From an uncultured Prevotellaceae bacterium (GTDB taxonomy: Bacteria > Bacteroidota > Bacteroidia > Bacteroidales > Bacteroidaceae), in NCBI GenBank assembly GCA_902778535.1, contig CACYYG010000014.1:1-64000 (forward strand): a stretch of DNA of 64,000 nucleotides, written 5' to 3'. Both the position numbers and the translations under genes were made by a program. Under the pieces are notes generated by a model. That model was not told the DNA's origin. It searched no databases and saw only the letters and a list, made by a program, of their open reading frames with translations. This document shows positions 33,877 through 43,305 of this stretch, in pieces; position 1 is the stretch's first letter, and every line of letters starts with the position of its first letter.

Positions 33877-35976
33877 TTATCTCTTTATTACCTTCTTGCC
33901 ATTAATGATAACGATGCCACGGTAGTCATCACCGACGGGAACGCCCATAAGGTTATAGGCAGGAGCATCAGAAGCGTCGTTTTCAACAGTACAGATATCC
34001 AACGGATAAGGACTGTCGACCACCAAATTGCGCGCTGTTGATTCCTTCATCGTACCGTCTTCAGCTGTAACAATGGCCGTGATGGCATAAGTTCCCATTT
34101 CGGAAGGCACAAAGTTGACAGTATAAGGCGACACTGTCGAAGTGCCGACCAGAAGGTTATTGGCGTAGACACTCACATGACTAATGGGACTGTTTTTCGA
34201 TGTGACTTTCATTTCAATAGGAATAACGTCGCCAACACCATAGTGGGGATTGAAGTTTTTCAGCCTGCACGACATGCCCTCACCTTCCTCAATTCGGTTG
34301 AAAGTGATATCCTTGAAGCAGAAATTTCCCTTACCAACGAGCAGGGTGAACACATGGCGACCAGCCGTCAACGGTGTCTGCAAGCGGCCGTGCAGCGTCT
34401 TCCATTCCGTTTTGCCACCTGTCTTGGGAACCTCCACGAACTCGGTGAGGAACGAGAGGCTATCGAGACCATATTCAGCAAAGTGGAACATGCCATTAGC
34501 ATTTGACGATGCCACTGTGGCATCGAATGAATACAAGCCGTCCTCTTTCACATCGACAGTATACTCCATCCACTGACCGTCCTTCATTGCATCCGTAACA
34601 GTACGTGAAGCATTATTGAAGTTCACGCCTGTTTGGCCCTTGTCGTATTCATTGATGTTGATTGTTCCAGGCAACTCAAAAACGGTTTCATTGTATGGTT
34701 CGTGCTTGTTCTTTGAACTCACCACGTTGATGCGGCCATAACGCTCGTATGTCGAGCCGTCAGTAGCGGTAACCACTGCTTTCGTATTATTCCAGCCCGA
34801 AGTGGTTGGGGTGTATTCAACAATGTAAGGAGCCTCAGTCATGGTCGTCACCAATTCATTATTGACATAGAAATCCACCTTCTCAATGGTCTTGGTGGCC
34901 AAACTGGCACGTACCTTGATGAGCATTGCCTCGTCCTTGAGCACTTTCAAAGCAGCAGGACGTATATAGATAGAAGCCTCTTTCTTGGTACCGGGCAGGG
35001 GACCTACGGCATTCTTGGCGGCATCGCTTTCCATATATTCCTTAATCCAAGTCATGGCTTGGCGCTCTGCACCATCCCTGTATAGGCCCGAATTGCCAAC
35101 CCACGTGGCTCCAAGAACATAGCCCCACAGGGTAACACCGGCACAATAGGGAGCTTCCCAAAATGCTGGTAATACCTTCTGATACTGTGCCTTCTGCAGA
35201 GAATCGTTTGCAATGTCTATATCCAATTCCGTGGCGAACATAGGCATTTTCAGAGCATCTTGCTGCCTTTTCAGCACGTTTTTCAATTCAGTTTCACTGA
35301 TGTCGCTCAATTCGTGGGCCTGATTGCCGTAGGCATCGATAGGTGCACCGGCATCGCGCAAAGTCTGCACCAATGTGATGTAGTTGTCGACATCCCACCG
35401 TATCGAGTTGTAGTCGTTATAAATCAGGATGGCGTCCGGCCAGCGCTGGTAGGCCATATCGAAAGCCTTGATAAGCCAGTCATAGCCTGTCTTGCCACCG
35501 CCGCCCAAGGTCTCCTTCATCATAGGGTTACCTTCCTGATGTCTACCCACAGCCTCGTTTACCACATCAATCATGGGAAGAGTCTTAAACTTTGCCTTGG
35601 CATTGTCAAACCAATTGGTGAGAGCGGCAAAGCGATTCTTTGGCGACAGGCTTTCTAACCAGCCGGGATACTGGGCTCCCCACACCAATGCATGGTACTT
35701 ATAGGTAAAGTGGTGCTGCTTGGCATAGTTGAAAGCCCTCTCGGCTCCAGCCCAATTGAAGTTGCCTCTATTTCCTTCTACAGATGACCATTTCGATTCG
35801 TTCTCACAGGTAATCTGATTCCAAAGAGTGTAATACGAAGGCACACCGCCCCCGGCTTCAACATTTCCTCTGGTGGTGATATTGCCCAAGAACTTATATG
35901 GATTGCTCGAAAGCTGTGCCCGCATCCCGAGGGTTGATAGCAGACAAAGAGTAGCAATAGAAAGTATTTTCTTCAT
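33877..35976 (-). CDS. GH10 endo-xylanase with Ig-like and CBM6-like modules
   Basis: 699 residues. Signal peptide ends GMRAQ. The catalytic GH10 domain occupies about 22-335, acid/base E141 (IDVVNEA) and nucleophile E250 (FATELDI). It is followed by an Ig-like bacterial module (about 345-430), a CBM6-like sandwich (about 435-570, DGQWMEYTVDVKEDG) and a second Ig-like module. The C-terminus is short and basic (IINGKKVIKR). The start at 35976 gives a good signal peptide, whereas a longer frame adds ten residues of AT-rich leader. It lies between the GH3 gene and the CE6-like gene with short gaps, consistent with one operon. Confidence 0.88.
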   Translation of the reverse strand: MKKILSIATLCLLSTLGMRAQLSSNPYKFLGNITTRGNVEAGGGVPSYYTLWNQITCENESKWSSVEGNRGNFNWAGAERAFNYAKQHHFTYKYHALVWGAQYPGWLESLSPKNRFAALTNWFDNAKAKFKTLPMIDVVNEAVGRHQEGNPMMKETLGGGGKTGYDWLIKAFDMAYQRWPDAILIYNDYNSIRWDVDNYITLVQTLRDAGAPIDAYGNQAHELSDISETELKNVLKRQQDALKMPMFATELDIDIANDSLQKAQYQKVLPAFWEAPYCAGVTLWGYVLGATWVGNSGLYRDGAERQAMTWIKEYMESDAAKNAVGPLPGTKKEASIYIRPAALKVLKDEAMLIKVRASLATKTIEKVDFYVNNELVTTMTEAPYIVEYTPTTSGWNNTKAVVTATDGSTYERYGRINVVSSKNKHEPYNETVFELPGTININEYDKGQTGVNFNNASRTVTDAMKDGQWMEYTVDVKEDGLYSFDATVASSNANGMFHFAEYGLDSLSFLTEFVEVPKTGGKTEWKTLHGRLQTPLTAGRHVFTLLVGKGNFCFKDITFNRIEEGEGMSCRLKNFNPHYGVGDVIPIEMKVTSKNSPISHVSVYANNLLVGTSTVSPYTVNFVPSEMGTYAITAIVTAEDGTMKESTARNLVVDSPYPLDICTVENDASDAPAYNLMGVPVGDDYRGIVIINGKKVIKR

Positions 35977-36012
35977 TCTGAATATAAATATTATGTTTGC
36001 GTACATTAAATA

Positions 36013-38616
36013 TTATTTTACGACAAAATCGATTGTCTTCAGGTCTTCGTCACACGACGATGTGCCGTAAAGCAGCTGATAACGCCCGCTCTTCACGGCC
36101 AGCTCGTCGATGTTCTCGTCATAATACTCGAAGGCCTCGCCGTCAAGGGTGATGACTGCTTTCTGTGACTCGCCGGGCTTGAGGCTCAGCTTCTGGAATC
36201 CCTTCAGCGCCTTGATGGGAGCGCCGGCATCGTCCAGACGCTTCACATAAACCTGCACGGTCTCAGTGCCCTCACGCTTACCTGTATTCTTAACAGGAAT
36301 GGTCAGCGTGACCTCGGGCTTACTGCCGTTAGCCTTGACCTTAGCCTTACCCACGCTGAAGGTGGTGTAGCTGAGACCGTAGCCGAAAGCGTACTGCGGC
36401 TTTCCGGTGAAGTAGCGGTAAGTGCGGTTCTTCATCGAGTAGTCGAGGAAGTCGGGCAGGTCATTATTCGAGCGGTAGAACGTGACGGGCAGCTTGCCGC
36501 CAGGGTTGTAGTCGCCAAAGAGCACTTCAGCCAGTGCCTGCGAGCCTCCCTGTCCGGGATACCATGCCTGCAGCAGGGCGTCATATTGTCCCTCGACGCT
36601 GCCGAAGGCGATGGCCGAACCGCTGCAGTTGACGAAGATGACGGGACGGCCCGTCTGATGCATGGCTTTTACGAGCAGCTGCTGAACGACAGGCAGTTCA
36701 ATGGTCTGCTTGTCGCCGCCCTCACCCTCCATACGTGCAGAGATGCCACCGATGATGATGATGGCATCGGCGCCCTTCACCTCATTGGCCAGTTCTGTGA
36801 AGTCGACGAGCTTGCGCTCGCAGATGTCGCCGCGCAGCATGGCGAACTGTCCGTGGTCGTGGCTATACTCTATGCTGACGTCGTAGGTCTTGCCAGCCTC
36901 CACGGGGAACGACTTGTACTCCACACGGCGACCGAAGCCGAAGCCGCGGCGTCCGCCAGGCTTGCCTTCTTCCACCACTTGGCCGTTCACCTTCAGGATA
37001 TAGCCGTTGTCAGTGGTCAGTGTGTATTTCATTTCGCCCGTGAACGTAGACTTATACTGTCCGCTGATGCGCACGGAGAGTGTGTCGCGGCTCACACCGT
37101 CGGCAAAGCCCCAGGCACCGAAGGTCGAGAAGTTCAGTTCCTTGTAGTAGCCTTTGGTCACAGGCTCACCGCTCATGTCAGCGTTGTTCCAGAACTCTAC
37201 CAACACGCCCTGTCCGTTGTTGAAGTCGAGCAGGTGAGGCACAGTCTCGTATTCGTCGTTCAGCTCGCATGCCTTCTGGTAGATGATGTTGGCATTGGGC
37301 ACTGCCTTGCGGATTCCCTCCAACAACGAGTGCTGATGGGCCTTTGTAGGCGTGCCGCCATAGTTGCCGTTCAGCAGCTCCACATCATCGGCGTTAGGAC
37401 CGAGCACAGCCAGCGTCTTGATGTCTTTCGACAAGGGAAGAACGGGTGTCTGTCCTCCATTGTAAAGCAACACCATCGACTCGCGGGCAGCCTGTACGGC
37501 AAGATCGTTGTGCTTCTCGCTGCTGATGACGTCTTCGCCAAGATTGGCCCAAGGCAGCATGTCGGCGGGGTCGAACATGCCGAGTTCGAAGCGGCCCGTC
37601 AGCGTCTTGCGCAGGTGACCGTCGAGGTCAGCCTCCTTGATAAGGCCCTGCTTCAGGCCGTCGGTGAGACACATGAACACCTTGCCGCACTCCAGGTCAG
37701 TGCCGTTGAGCACTGCGTCGACAGAGGCCGACAGCGGGTCTTTGTGCGTCTCGTGCTGTCCACGGTTGAAGAAGTTGTTGATGGCGTCGCAATCGGTGAG
37801 GACGATAGCGTCGTAGCCCCACTTGTTGCGCAGAATGTCGATGAGCAGACGGTCGCTGCTGCAGCAGGGTTTGCCTTCAAAGCGCTGATAGGCGCACATC
37901 ACCTCGCGCACGTCGGCTTTCTTCACCAAAGCCTTAAAGGCTGGCAGATACGTCTCCCAGAGGTCGCGGTTGGTCGGCTCGACGTTCATCGAGTGGCGCA
38001 GAGGCTCCGGACCGCTGTGCACGGCATAGTGCTTGGCGCAGGCATGAGTCTTATAATACTTGTCGTTGTTACCCTGCATGCCTTTGACTGTTGCTACGCC
38101 CAAAACGGCGTTCATATACGGGTCTTCGCCACAGGTCTCCTGTCCCCTACCCCAGCGCGGATCGCGGAAGATGTTGACATTAGGGCACCAGAACGTGAGC
38201 TCAGGATTGCCGGGATAGTAGATGGCACCCATGTCCACATGCTGTACGCTGTGGTCGGAGCGGTTCCAGTTGGCACGAGCCTCGTCGCTGACCTGCGAGA
38301 AGACATTGTAGACCAGCTCCTCGCTGAAGGCTGCAGCCATGCCGATGGGCTGCGGATAGACGGTATAGTCGCCCTGACGCACACCGTGGCATGCCTCGCT
38401 CCACCAGTTGTATGACGGGATGCCAAGACGGTCTATCGAGATGCTTTTGTTCATCATCAGACCGACCTTTTCCTCTGGTGTCAACATGCCCAGCAAGCTC
38501 TCAACGCGCTCAGCCCTTGGCAGTTGCGGATTCTGCCAATCGTATTTGTACTGAGCGGAAACGCCCATGACACTCAGTGTGAGTGCCATGGCCGTCAGTA
38601 ATAATTTCTTTGTCAT
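36013..38616 (-). CDS. GH3 beta-xylosidase/beta-glucosidase with PA14 insert
   Basis: 867 residues with a signal peptide ending VSAQ. GH3 N-terminal TIM barrel with nucleophile D275 (VLTDCDAI) and KHYAVHSGPEP. A PA14 module (about 470-590) is inserted in the second alpha/beta domain, and the C-terminal fibronectin-III-like domain ends the protein. This layout matches xylan-cluster GH3 beta-xylosidases of Prevotella and Bacteroides, which release xylose from xylooligosaccharides. Specificity for xylose over glucose is inferred from the neighbouring xylanases. Confidence 0.88.
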   Translation of the reverse strand: MTKKLLLTAMALTLSVMGVSAQYKYDWQNPQLPRAERVESLLGMLTPEEKVGLMMNKSISIDRLGIPSYNWWSEACHGVRQGDYTVYPQPIGMAAAFSEELVYNVFSQVSDEARANWNRSDHSVQHVDMGAIYYPGNPELTFWCPNVNIFRDPRWGRGQETCGEDPYMNAVLGVATVKGMQGNNDKYYKTHACAKHYAVHSGPEPLRHSMNVEPTNRDLWETYLPAFKALVKKADVREVMCAYQRFEGKPCCSSDRLLIDILRNKWGYDAIVLTDCDAINNFFNRGQHETHKDPLSASVDAVLNGTDLECGKVFMCLTDGLKQGLIKEADLDGHLRKTLTGRFELGMFDPADMLPWANLGEDVISSEKHNDLAVQAARESMVLLYNGGQTPVLPLSKDIKTLAVLGPNADDVELLNGNYGGTPTKAHQHSLLEGIRKAVPNANIIYQKACELNDEYETVPHLLDFNNGQGVLVEFWNNADMSGEPVTKGYYKELNFSTFGAWGFADGVSRDTLSVRISGQYKSTFTGEMKYTLTTDNGYILKVNGQVVEEGKPGGRRGFGFGRRVEYKSFPVEAGKTYDVSIEYSHDHGQFAMLRGDICERKLVDFTELANEVKGADAIIIIGGISARMEGEGGDKQTIELPVVQQLLVKAMHQTGRPVIFVNCSGSAIAFGSVEGQYDALLQAWYPGQGGSQALAEVLFGDYNPGGKLPVTFYRSNNDLPDFLDYSMKNRTYRYFTGKPQYAFGYGLSYTTFSVGKAKVKANGSKPEVTLTIPVKNTGKREGTETVQVYVKRLDDAGAPIKALKGFQKLSLKPGESQKAVITLDGEAFEYYDENIDELAVKSGRYQLLYGTSSCDEDLKTIDFVVK

Positions 38617-38643
38617 TATAATATCGTTCTTTATTGATTATCA

Positions 38644-40665
38644 TTAGAATCCACCACCGGGAAAACCACCGCCTCTCGGGAAGCCACCGCCTCCGCCACC
38701 AGGGAAGCCACCGCCACCAGGGAATCCTCCGCCACGCGGGAATTGTCCGCCAGGACCGCCCATGCCGGGGAAGCCCTGAGCAGGCTCCTTGCCGATGTCA
38801 AACAGCAGCTTCACTAAGGCACGCTTGCGCAGGCTCCACGTCGGATAGTCGTCAGCCTTCAGCGTTCTTACCCTGAAACCAGGCATCCGTTGGCCGCTCG
38901 GCATGAAGTCAAGCGAGCTCGTGGTGATGATACAAGGTTTTGTCTTGCCGTCGGCCAGCAGTTTGTCGGCAATAGCGTCGGCACCACCCACCTTGAACCA
39001 GCTCTCCATCGTGTCACCCTCACCCGGCACCAACTGGATGAAGACAGGCATGACCATGCCGCCGCCAGGCATCGCTGACGTGTACCAAGCCTCCTGGCGC
39101 GTCATGTCATAGGCCGTGCGGCCGTGCTGGATGTCGCCTTGCGAAGCAAAGTTGAAAGGCGAGTGCGGATTGTCGGCAATGCTATATTTGAAGCCTCTGC
39201 TAGGTGCAATGAACATATTGTTCGGGTCTGTCACAGGCATTCCGTCCACGACGAAGCAATATTCGAAAGTCTCAAAGATGAAGTCTGTGACGGTTGTACT
39301 CCACACGCCGTCGCTGTCCTTCTCCATGACGATGTTTTCAGGACGGAACTCGGTATCCAGTTCCACCTTCTTGGCATCGGGAGCCTTAAAGCGGAACGTG
39401 ATGCCCTGCTCGGTGTACTCAGGAGAGATAATGGGCTTGGGGAACATACGGGCCATCACGCCGGGCGTGAACTGCTGCTCCTGACCTGTAGCGGCAGGTG
39501 CGGGCTGGGCTTCCTTCATAGCGGCCTCGGCAGCCTTCTTATTGAACAGCAGCGGCAACGTCTTAAAGAGGAAATACTTTGCGTTCATCCATGTATGGCC
39601 GAACTTGTCAGTAGTGAATTCCTTCACACTGGTAATGCCCTTCTTGTCGAGGAACTCCATGTAGTCGCGGGCATTGCCATAGAGGAAATCGTCGGTTCCC
39701 ACGCCAAGCCAGAACAAGTGAATCTTCTTGTTCGTTTCGGCAGCCTGGTCGTAGACATCGGGAATATCGGTCGACGTGAACGAGCTGTAAGAACAGAGGT
39801 AAGAGAATTTGTCGAGGTTAGTCAGTCCGTTGAACAGTGCCTGATTGCCACCGCGTGAGAAACCGCCGATGGCGCGGTTGTCCTTGTTGTTGATGGTGCG
39901 GTAGTTGCTCTCGATGTAGGGCATCAGGTCGTTGATGAGATCCTGACTGAAGACGTCGCCGCCGAAACGCATCTGTGCAGCCATTGCCTCCGAGCGTTCC
40001 TTCGTCGTTGCTCCCGGCACCGTGGTGGGTGCATCTTGCAGCTTTAGCTTCATCGGATTACCATACGGCATGACCACGATCATATCCTTGGCCTGCTTGT
40101 CGGCAATCAGATTGTCGAGAATGTAGTTTACGCGGCCTACCTTGAAATAGACCTCCTCAGTGTCTGTCGTACCGCTGATGAGGTAGAATACAGGATATTT
40201 CTTCTGCATGTCAGTCATATACGAAGGCGGCAGATAGACTACGGCGTTATTGGTAGCGCCGAGGCTTTTCGAATAGTAGTGGATATATTCCACACGGCCA
40301 TGCTCCACGTCGGAGCGTATGTCGTGCGGCAGTGAACTTTCCTTCGACGGAATTTCCAACAGGCTGTTCTTGAAGCCTTCGTTGGGGAAATACTGCGGGT
40401 TCTGGGGGTCCATCACGCTCACACCGTCGACGATGAAGCAATACGGGTACATGTCGGGTGCAGGAGCAGGCAGTGTGACCGACCATACACCGTCGGCGCC
40501 GCGTGTCATTTCCTTTCTGCCGGCAAACTGCACGTCGACGAGGACTTTCTGTGCCGAGTCGTTCTTAAACTGGAACGTCACTGTGCCGTCGGCGTTGCAC
40601 TTAGGCTGAGCGCTGCCTGTCAGGGCGCAGCCGAGTAATGCTATTGATAACAAAAATTTCTTCAT
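38644..40665 (-). CDS. CE1 feruloyl/acetylxylan esterase with a truncated second copy and Gly-rich tail
   Basis: 673 residues. Signal peptide, an E-set/CBM48-like module (about 22-105), and a complete CE1 esterase domain with S270 (GFSRGG), a likely Asp near 325 and H357 (FGHTW). A second E-set module (about 405-500) is followed by only the first 120 residues of another esterase-like domain, with no Gly-x-Ser-x-Gly. The protein ends in a 45-residue Gly/Phe/Pro-rich tail (repeats of FPGGGG, FPRGGG). CE1 enzymes split ferulate or acetate from arabinoxylan. The tail has no obvious counterpart in the family and may be a recent acquisition. Confidence 0.82.
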   Translation of the reverse strand: MKKFLLSIALLGCALTGSAQPKCNADGTVTFQFKNDSAQKVLVDVQFAGRKEMTRGADGVWSVTLPAPAPDMYPYCFIVDGVSVMDPQNPQYFPNEGFKNSLLEIPSKESSLPHDIRSDVEHGRVEYIHYYSKSLGATNNAVVYLPPSYMTDMQKKYPVFYLISGTTDTEEVYFKVGRVNYILDNLIADKQAKDMIVVMPYGNPMKLKLQDAPTTVPGATTKERSEAMAAQMRFGGDVFSQDLINDLMPYIESNYRTINNKDNRAIGGFSRGGNQALFNGLTNLDKFSYLCSYSSFTSTDIPDVYDQAAETNKKIHLFWLGVGTDDFLYGNARDYMEFLDKKGITSVKEFTTDKFGHTWMNAKYFLFKTLPLLFNKKAAEAAMKEAQPAPAATGQEQQFTPGVMARMFPKPIISPEYTEQGITFRFKAPDAKKVELDTEFRPENIVMEKDSDGVWSTTVTDFIFETFEYCFVVDGMPVTDPNNMFIAPSRGFKYSIADNPHSPFNFASQGDIQHGRTAYDMTRQEAWYTSAMPGGGMVMPVFIQLVPGEGDTMESWFKVGGADAIADKLLADGKTKPCIITTSSLDFMPSGQRMPGFRVRTLKADDYPTWSLRKRALVKLLFDIGKEPAQGFPGMGGPGGQFPRGGGFPGGGGFPGGGGGGFPRGGGFPGGGF

Positions 40666-40674
40666 GGCTTTCAG

Positions 40675-41625
40675 TTATTGTTTATCGATGACTCCTTTCA
40701 GGAAATTGACCATCTTATTCAGGTTCTCTTCTGCATACATGCCCATGCCGTGGCCGCCTTCAGGAACGAAGGTGGCTTCGGTCTTCACACCGGCAGCCTT
40801 CAGCAACTCATAGAACATCTTTCCCTGACAGCAGGGCACCACGTTGTCTTTCTCGCCGTGGAAGATGATGATGGGCGGTGTGTCCTTGCTGACATAATAG
40901 GTAGCGCTCAGACTGCGGTACTTGTCGGGTTCCTGTGCGAGCTTCGAGCCCAGCAGCACATCCTCAGGGCTGTTCTCGCCCATCTTCATGCCCTCGCCGC
41001 AGTCCATTGCCGTGAGGTCAACGGGGCCCGACCAGTCGCAGGCGGCGTTGACGGTGCTGGGCTGATCCAGATAGTTACCCACAGTGCCCTCCAAGTCAAT
41101 GGCGTAAGTACCAACGGTGGTCTGCTTCAGGCCGCTCGTCGTAGCTGCCGTCGAAGCGAGGTGTCCGCCCGACGAGAAGCCGCTGGTGGCGATGAAGCGC
41201 GTGTCGAACTTATATTTCTTTGCCTCGCCGCGCACAAAGCGGATGACGGCACGGATGTCGTTGATTTGTGCGGGCCACTTGGCGTCCATGCTTGAGCGGT
41301 GATTCGGGCACACCACGGCAAAGCCGTTGTCGAGCAGTGCCTTGACGATGGTGCCCAGGTCGGCAGCGCCCTTGCTGCTGTTGCTGAACCACGCGCTGCC
41401 GTAGATATGGATGACGACAGGATAGCTGTCCTTCACCTCCTTGGGCAGGTAGATGTCGCAGGTGTGATAGGCCTGGTCATCGCCGGCGTAGTTGACATCT
41501 TTCCACTGCTGGCTCGTTTCCAGATTGACTTGAGGCATCTGGAATCCGCCGAAGCCTCCTGCTGGCTGTGCTGTCATGCCCAGCGTGCAGCACAATGCAA
41601 ATAATGAACAGAATAATTTTTTCAT
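40675..41625 (-). CDS. Alpha/beta-hydrolase esterase, BD-FAE-like
   Basis: 316 residues with a signal peptide ending MTAQ. Hormone-sensitive-lipase-like fold: oxyanion segment HIYGSAW instead of the usual HGGG, nucleophile S151 (GFSSGG), Asp in HGEKDNVVP, and His in PEGGHGMG. The pattern fits the BD-FAE group of bifunctional acetylxylan/feruloyl esterases found in gut Bacteroidetes. It is 9 nt upstream of the CE1 gene, in the same direction. Confidence 0.8.
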   Translation of the reverse strand: MKKLFCSLFALCCTLGMTAQPAGGFGGFQMPQVNLETSQQWKDVNYAGDDQAYHTCDIYLPKEVKDSYPVVIHIYGSAWFSNSSKGAADLGTIVKALLDNGFAVVCPNHRSSMDAKWPAQINDIRAVIRFVRGEAKKYKFDTRFIATSGFSSGGHLASTAATTSGLKQTTVGTYAIDLEGTVGNYLDQPSTVNAACDWSGPVDLTAMDCGEGMKMGENSPEDVLLGSKLAQEPDKYRSLSATYYVSKDTPPIIIFHGEKDNVVPCCQGKMFYELLKAAGVKTEATFVPEGGHGMGMYAEENLNKMVNFLKGVIDKQ

Positions 41626-41731
41626 TTCTTTTTGTTTTTAATCACGAAATTTACGAGTTAGACGAATTTGAAACTGAAAAGTTCAATTCGTGCTTTTTCC
41701 AAAACTGTGATTCTATAACAAACGAATGTTT
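41626..41731. other. Spacer with imperfect hairpin between two esterase genes
   Basis: Contains an inverted repeat ACGAATT...AATTCGT (about 41678-41708) with small bulges. No consensus -7 element was found on the minus strand, so the carboxylesterase transcript may continue into the next gene, possibly with attenuation. Confidence 0.35.
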
Positions 41732-43258
41732 TTACCGGAAGGGGAATCCCTGAGGCTGAGGAGCAATCTCGGGCTCGCCGAAAGCAGAGGCCTCGGCGTC
41801 CTTGTCGTCGAGTTTGAACACCATGAACTTAGGATTCTTCTCGGTGCAGGGTTTCCAATCGCCACCCTTGGGGCCGTTGGGGTCGCTGTATTTGGCGAAG
41901 TTGGTCCAGGCGGTGAGCATCTTCTCCGAAAGGTCCCAGTCGCCCTTGGTCCAGGGACGCCAGCAGTGCTTCAACGACTTGAACACAAACCAGAGGTCAC
42001 TGGAGTGGAAGGCACCCCTCAGGCGCTGAGTCACCTCGGGATGGCTGCCGTCGTCGGGCAGCGGACGGGCAAACTCGTAAGCCCATGCCTTACCGCCCTT
42101 CTGCTCGCGCACTTTGCAGAACTCGGCAATGTTGGGAGCCATATTGCCCATGTCGTTGAGGGTGAAGCCAATCATATAAGGAACGTCGGCCAGCGTGCCC
42201 TCACGGGTAGCGTCGTCGAAGCTCTTCACGCTGACATAGCCGTCAATCATCGGCATAAAGGGCAGGCCGCGGCGCATAAAGGCCATAGGCCCGCTGGGCT
42301 GCTGACCATCGTCGTTGACCTGATAGTAGAGAGTGGGCAGAGCGAAGACCGTCTCAGTAGATGCCTGACGCATCTTCTGCAGGTCGGTCAGACCGGCCCA
42401 GTCGAACACCTTCTTCGTATTGGCCATAGCGTCTTCGATAGACCCGCCACTATAACGGCCTCCCATCATGCCGCCGCCATTGGGATTGGGAATGCTCAGT
42501 CCCTGGGCACTCATGATGACAGCCTTGTGGAACAGACCGCGAGCCAGAGGACTCTCACAAAGGGTGCGCACGCTGCCGCCGCCGGCACTCTGTCCGAAGA
42601 TGGTCACATTGTTGGGGTCGCCGCCAAACTGCTCAATATTCTTCTTAATCCACTTCAGCGCCTCAATCTGGTCGAGAATGCCATAGTTGCCAGATACATG
42701 GTTGGGGCTTTCCTCTGCCAGCAAGGGGTGTACGAGGAATCCGAAGACACCCAGGCGATAGTTGATGGAGACGAGCACCACATCCTTGGCGCCCCACTCC
42801 TGGCCGTCGAACTCAGGCTCTGAGCCGAAGCCCTCGCGATAGCCGCCGCCATGAATCCATAAGGCCACGGGCAGTTTCTTGTTAACCTGTCCGGGAGCCT
42901 TCGTCCATACATTCAGATAAAGGCAGTCCTCGCTGAAGGCGGCCTCCTTGCCATAGCCCCACTCCGTGTAATAGCCACCGGTGTACTGGATGGCCTGAAA
43001 ACTAGGGCGACCAAAAGTGTCGCAGATTTTCACGCCCTTCCAGGGCACGACGGGCTGGGGAGCCTTCCAACGGTTTTCCCTGATGGGAGGCGCAGCGTAG
43101 GGAATGCCACGATAGACATACACATCGGGATGGTCGTCGGCCAGAACGCCTTGAACTTTTCCGCCTTCGATGGTTAACACAGGATTATCGGCTTTCAGTT
43201 CAGTGGAAGTCAAACTCATCATTGCCAGCAATGACAAAAACAACAAATTTTTCTTCAT
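41732..43258 (-). CDS. Type-B carboxylesterase, exported
   Basis: 508 residues with a signal peptide of about 23. Classic carboxylesterase-family motifs: EDCLYLNVW, oxyanion hole HGGGY, nucleophile S224 in FGQSAGG. The catalytic acid and His lie in the C-terminal half but were not pinned. It is the first gene of the minus-strand xylan block, suggesting release of an ester substituent such as acetyl, glucuronoyl or feruloyl. The specific substrate is unknown. A -7 word TAAATTTG lies 40-47 nt upstream. Confidence 0.85.
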   Translation of the reverse strand: MKKNLLFLSLLAMMSLTSTELKADNPVLTIEGGKVQGVLADDHPDVYVYRGIPYAAPPIRENRWKAPQPVVPWKGVKICDTFGRPSFQAIQYTGGYYTEWGYGKEAAFSEDCLYLNVWTKAPGQVNKKLPVALWIHGGGYREGFGSEPEFDGQEWGAKDVVLVSINYRLGVFGFLVHPLLAEESPNHVSGNYGILDQIEALKWIKKNIEQFGGDPNNVTIFGQSAGGGSVRTLCESPLARGLFHKAVIMSAQGLSIPNPNGGGMMGGRYSGGSIEDAMANTKKVFDWAGLTDLQKMRQASTETVFALPTLYYQVNDDGQQPSGPMAFMRRGLPFMPMIDGYVSVKSFDDATREGTLADVPYMIGFTLNDMGNMAPNIAEFCKVREQKGGKAWAYEFARPLPDDGSHPEVTQRLRGAFHSSDLWFVFKSLKHCWRPWTKGDWDLSEKMLTAWTNFAKYSDPNGPKGGDWKPCTEKNPKFMVFKLDDKDAEASAFGEPEIAPQPQGFPFR

Positions 43259-43297
43259 ACTTTTTTCCTTTAATTGTTAGTTGTTAGATTTTGGGTA

Positions 43298-43305
43298 CAA
43301 ATTTA
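43298..43305 (-). promoter_or_regulatory. Possible -7 element of the xylan block
   Basis: TAAATTTG on the minus strand, about 40 nt before the carboxylesterase ATG. No TTTG at the expected -33 distance, so the promoter may need an activator. No hybrid two-component or ECF regulator gene is present nearby. Confidence 0.35.

Noticed and set aside
36586..38415. Open frame of 609 codons on the plus strand opposite the GH3 gene
   Set aside because: It is the antisense shadow of a G+C-rich gene with clear GH3 motifs. The translation is rich in His, Val and Ala without any domain.
41626..41731. Independent promoter for the BD-FAE-like gene
   Set aside because: No TAnnTTTG element on the minus strand in this spacer.
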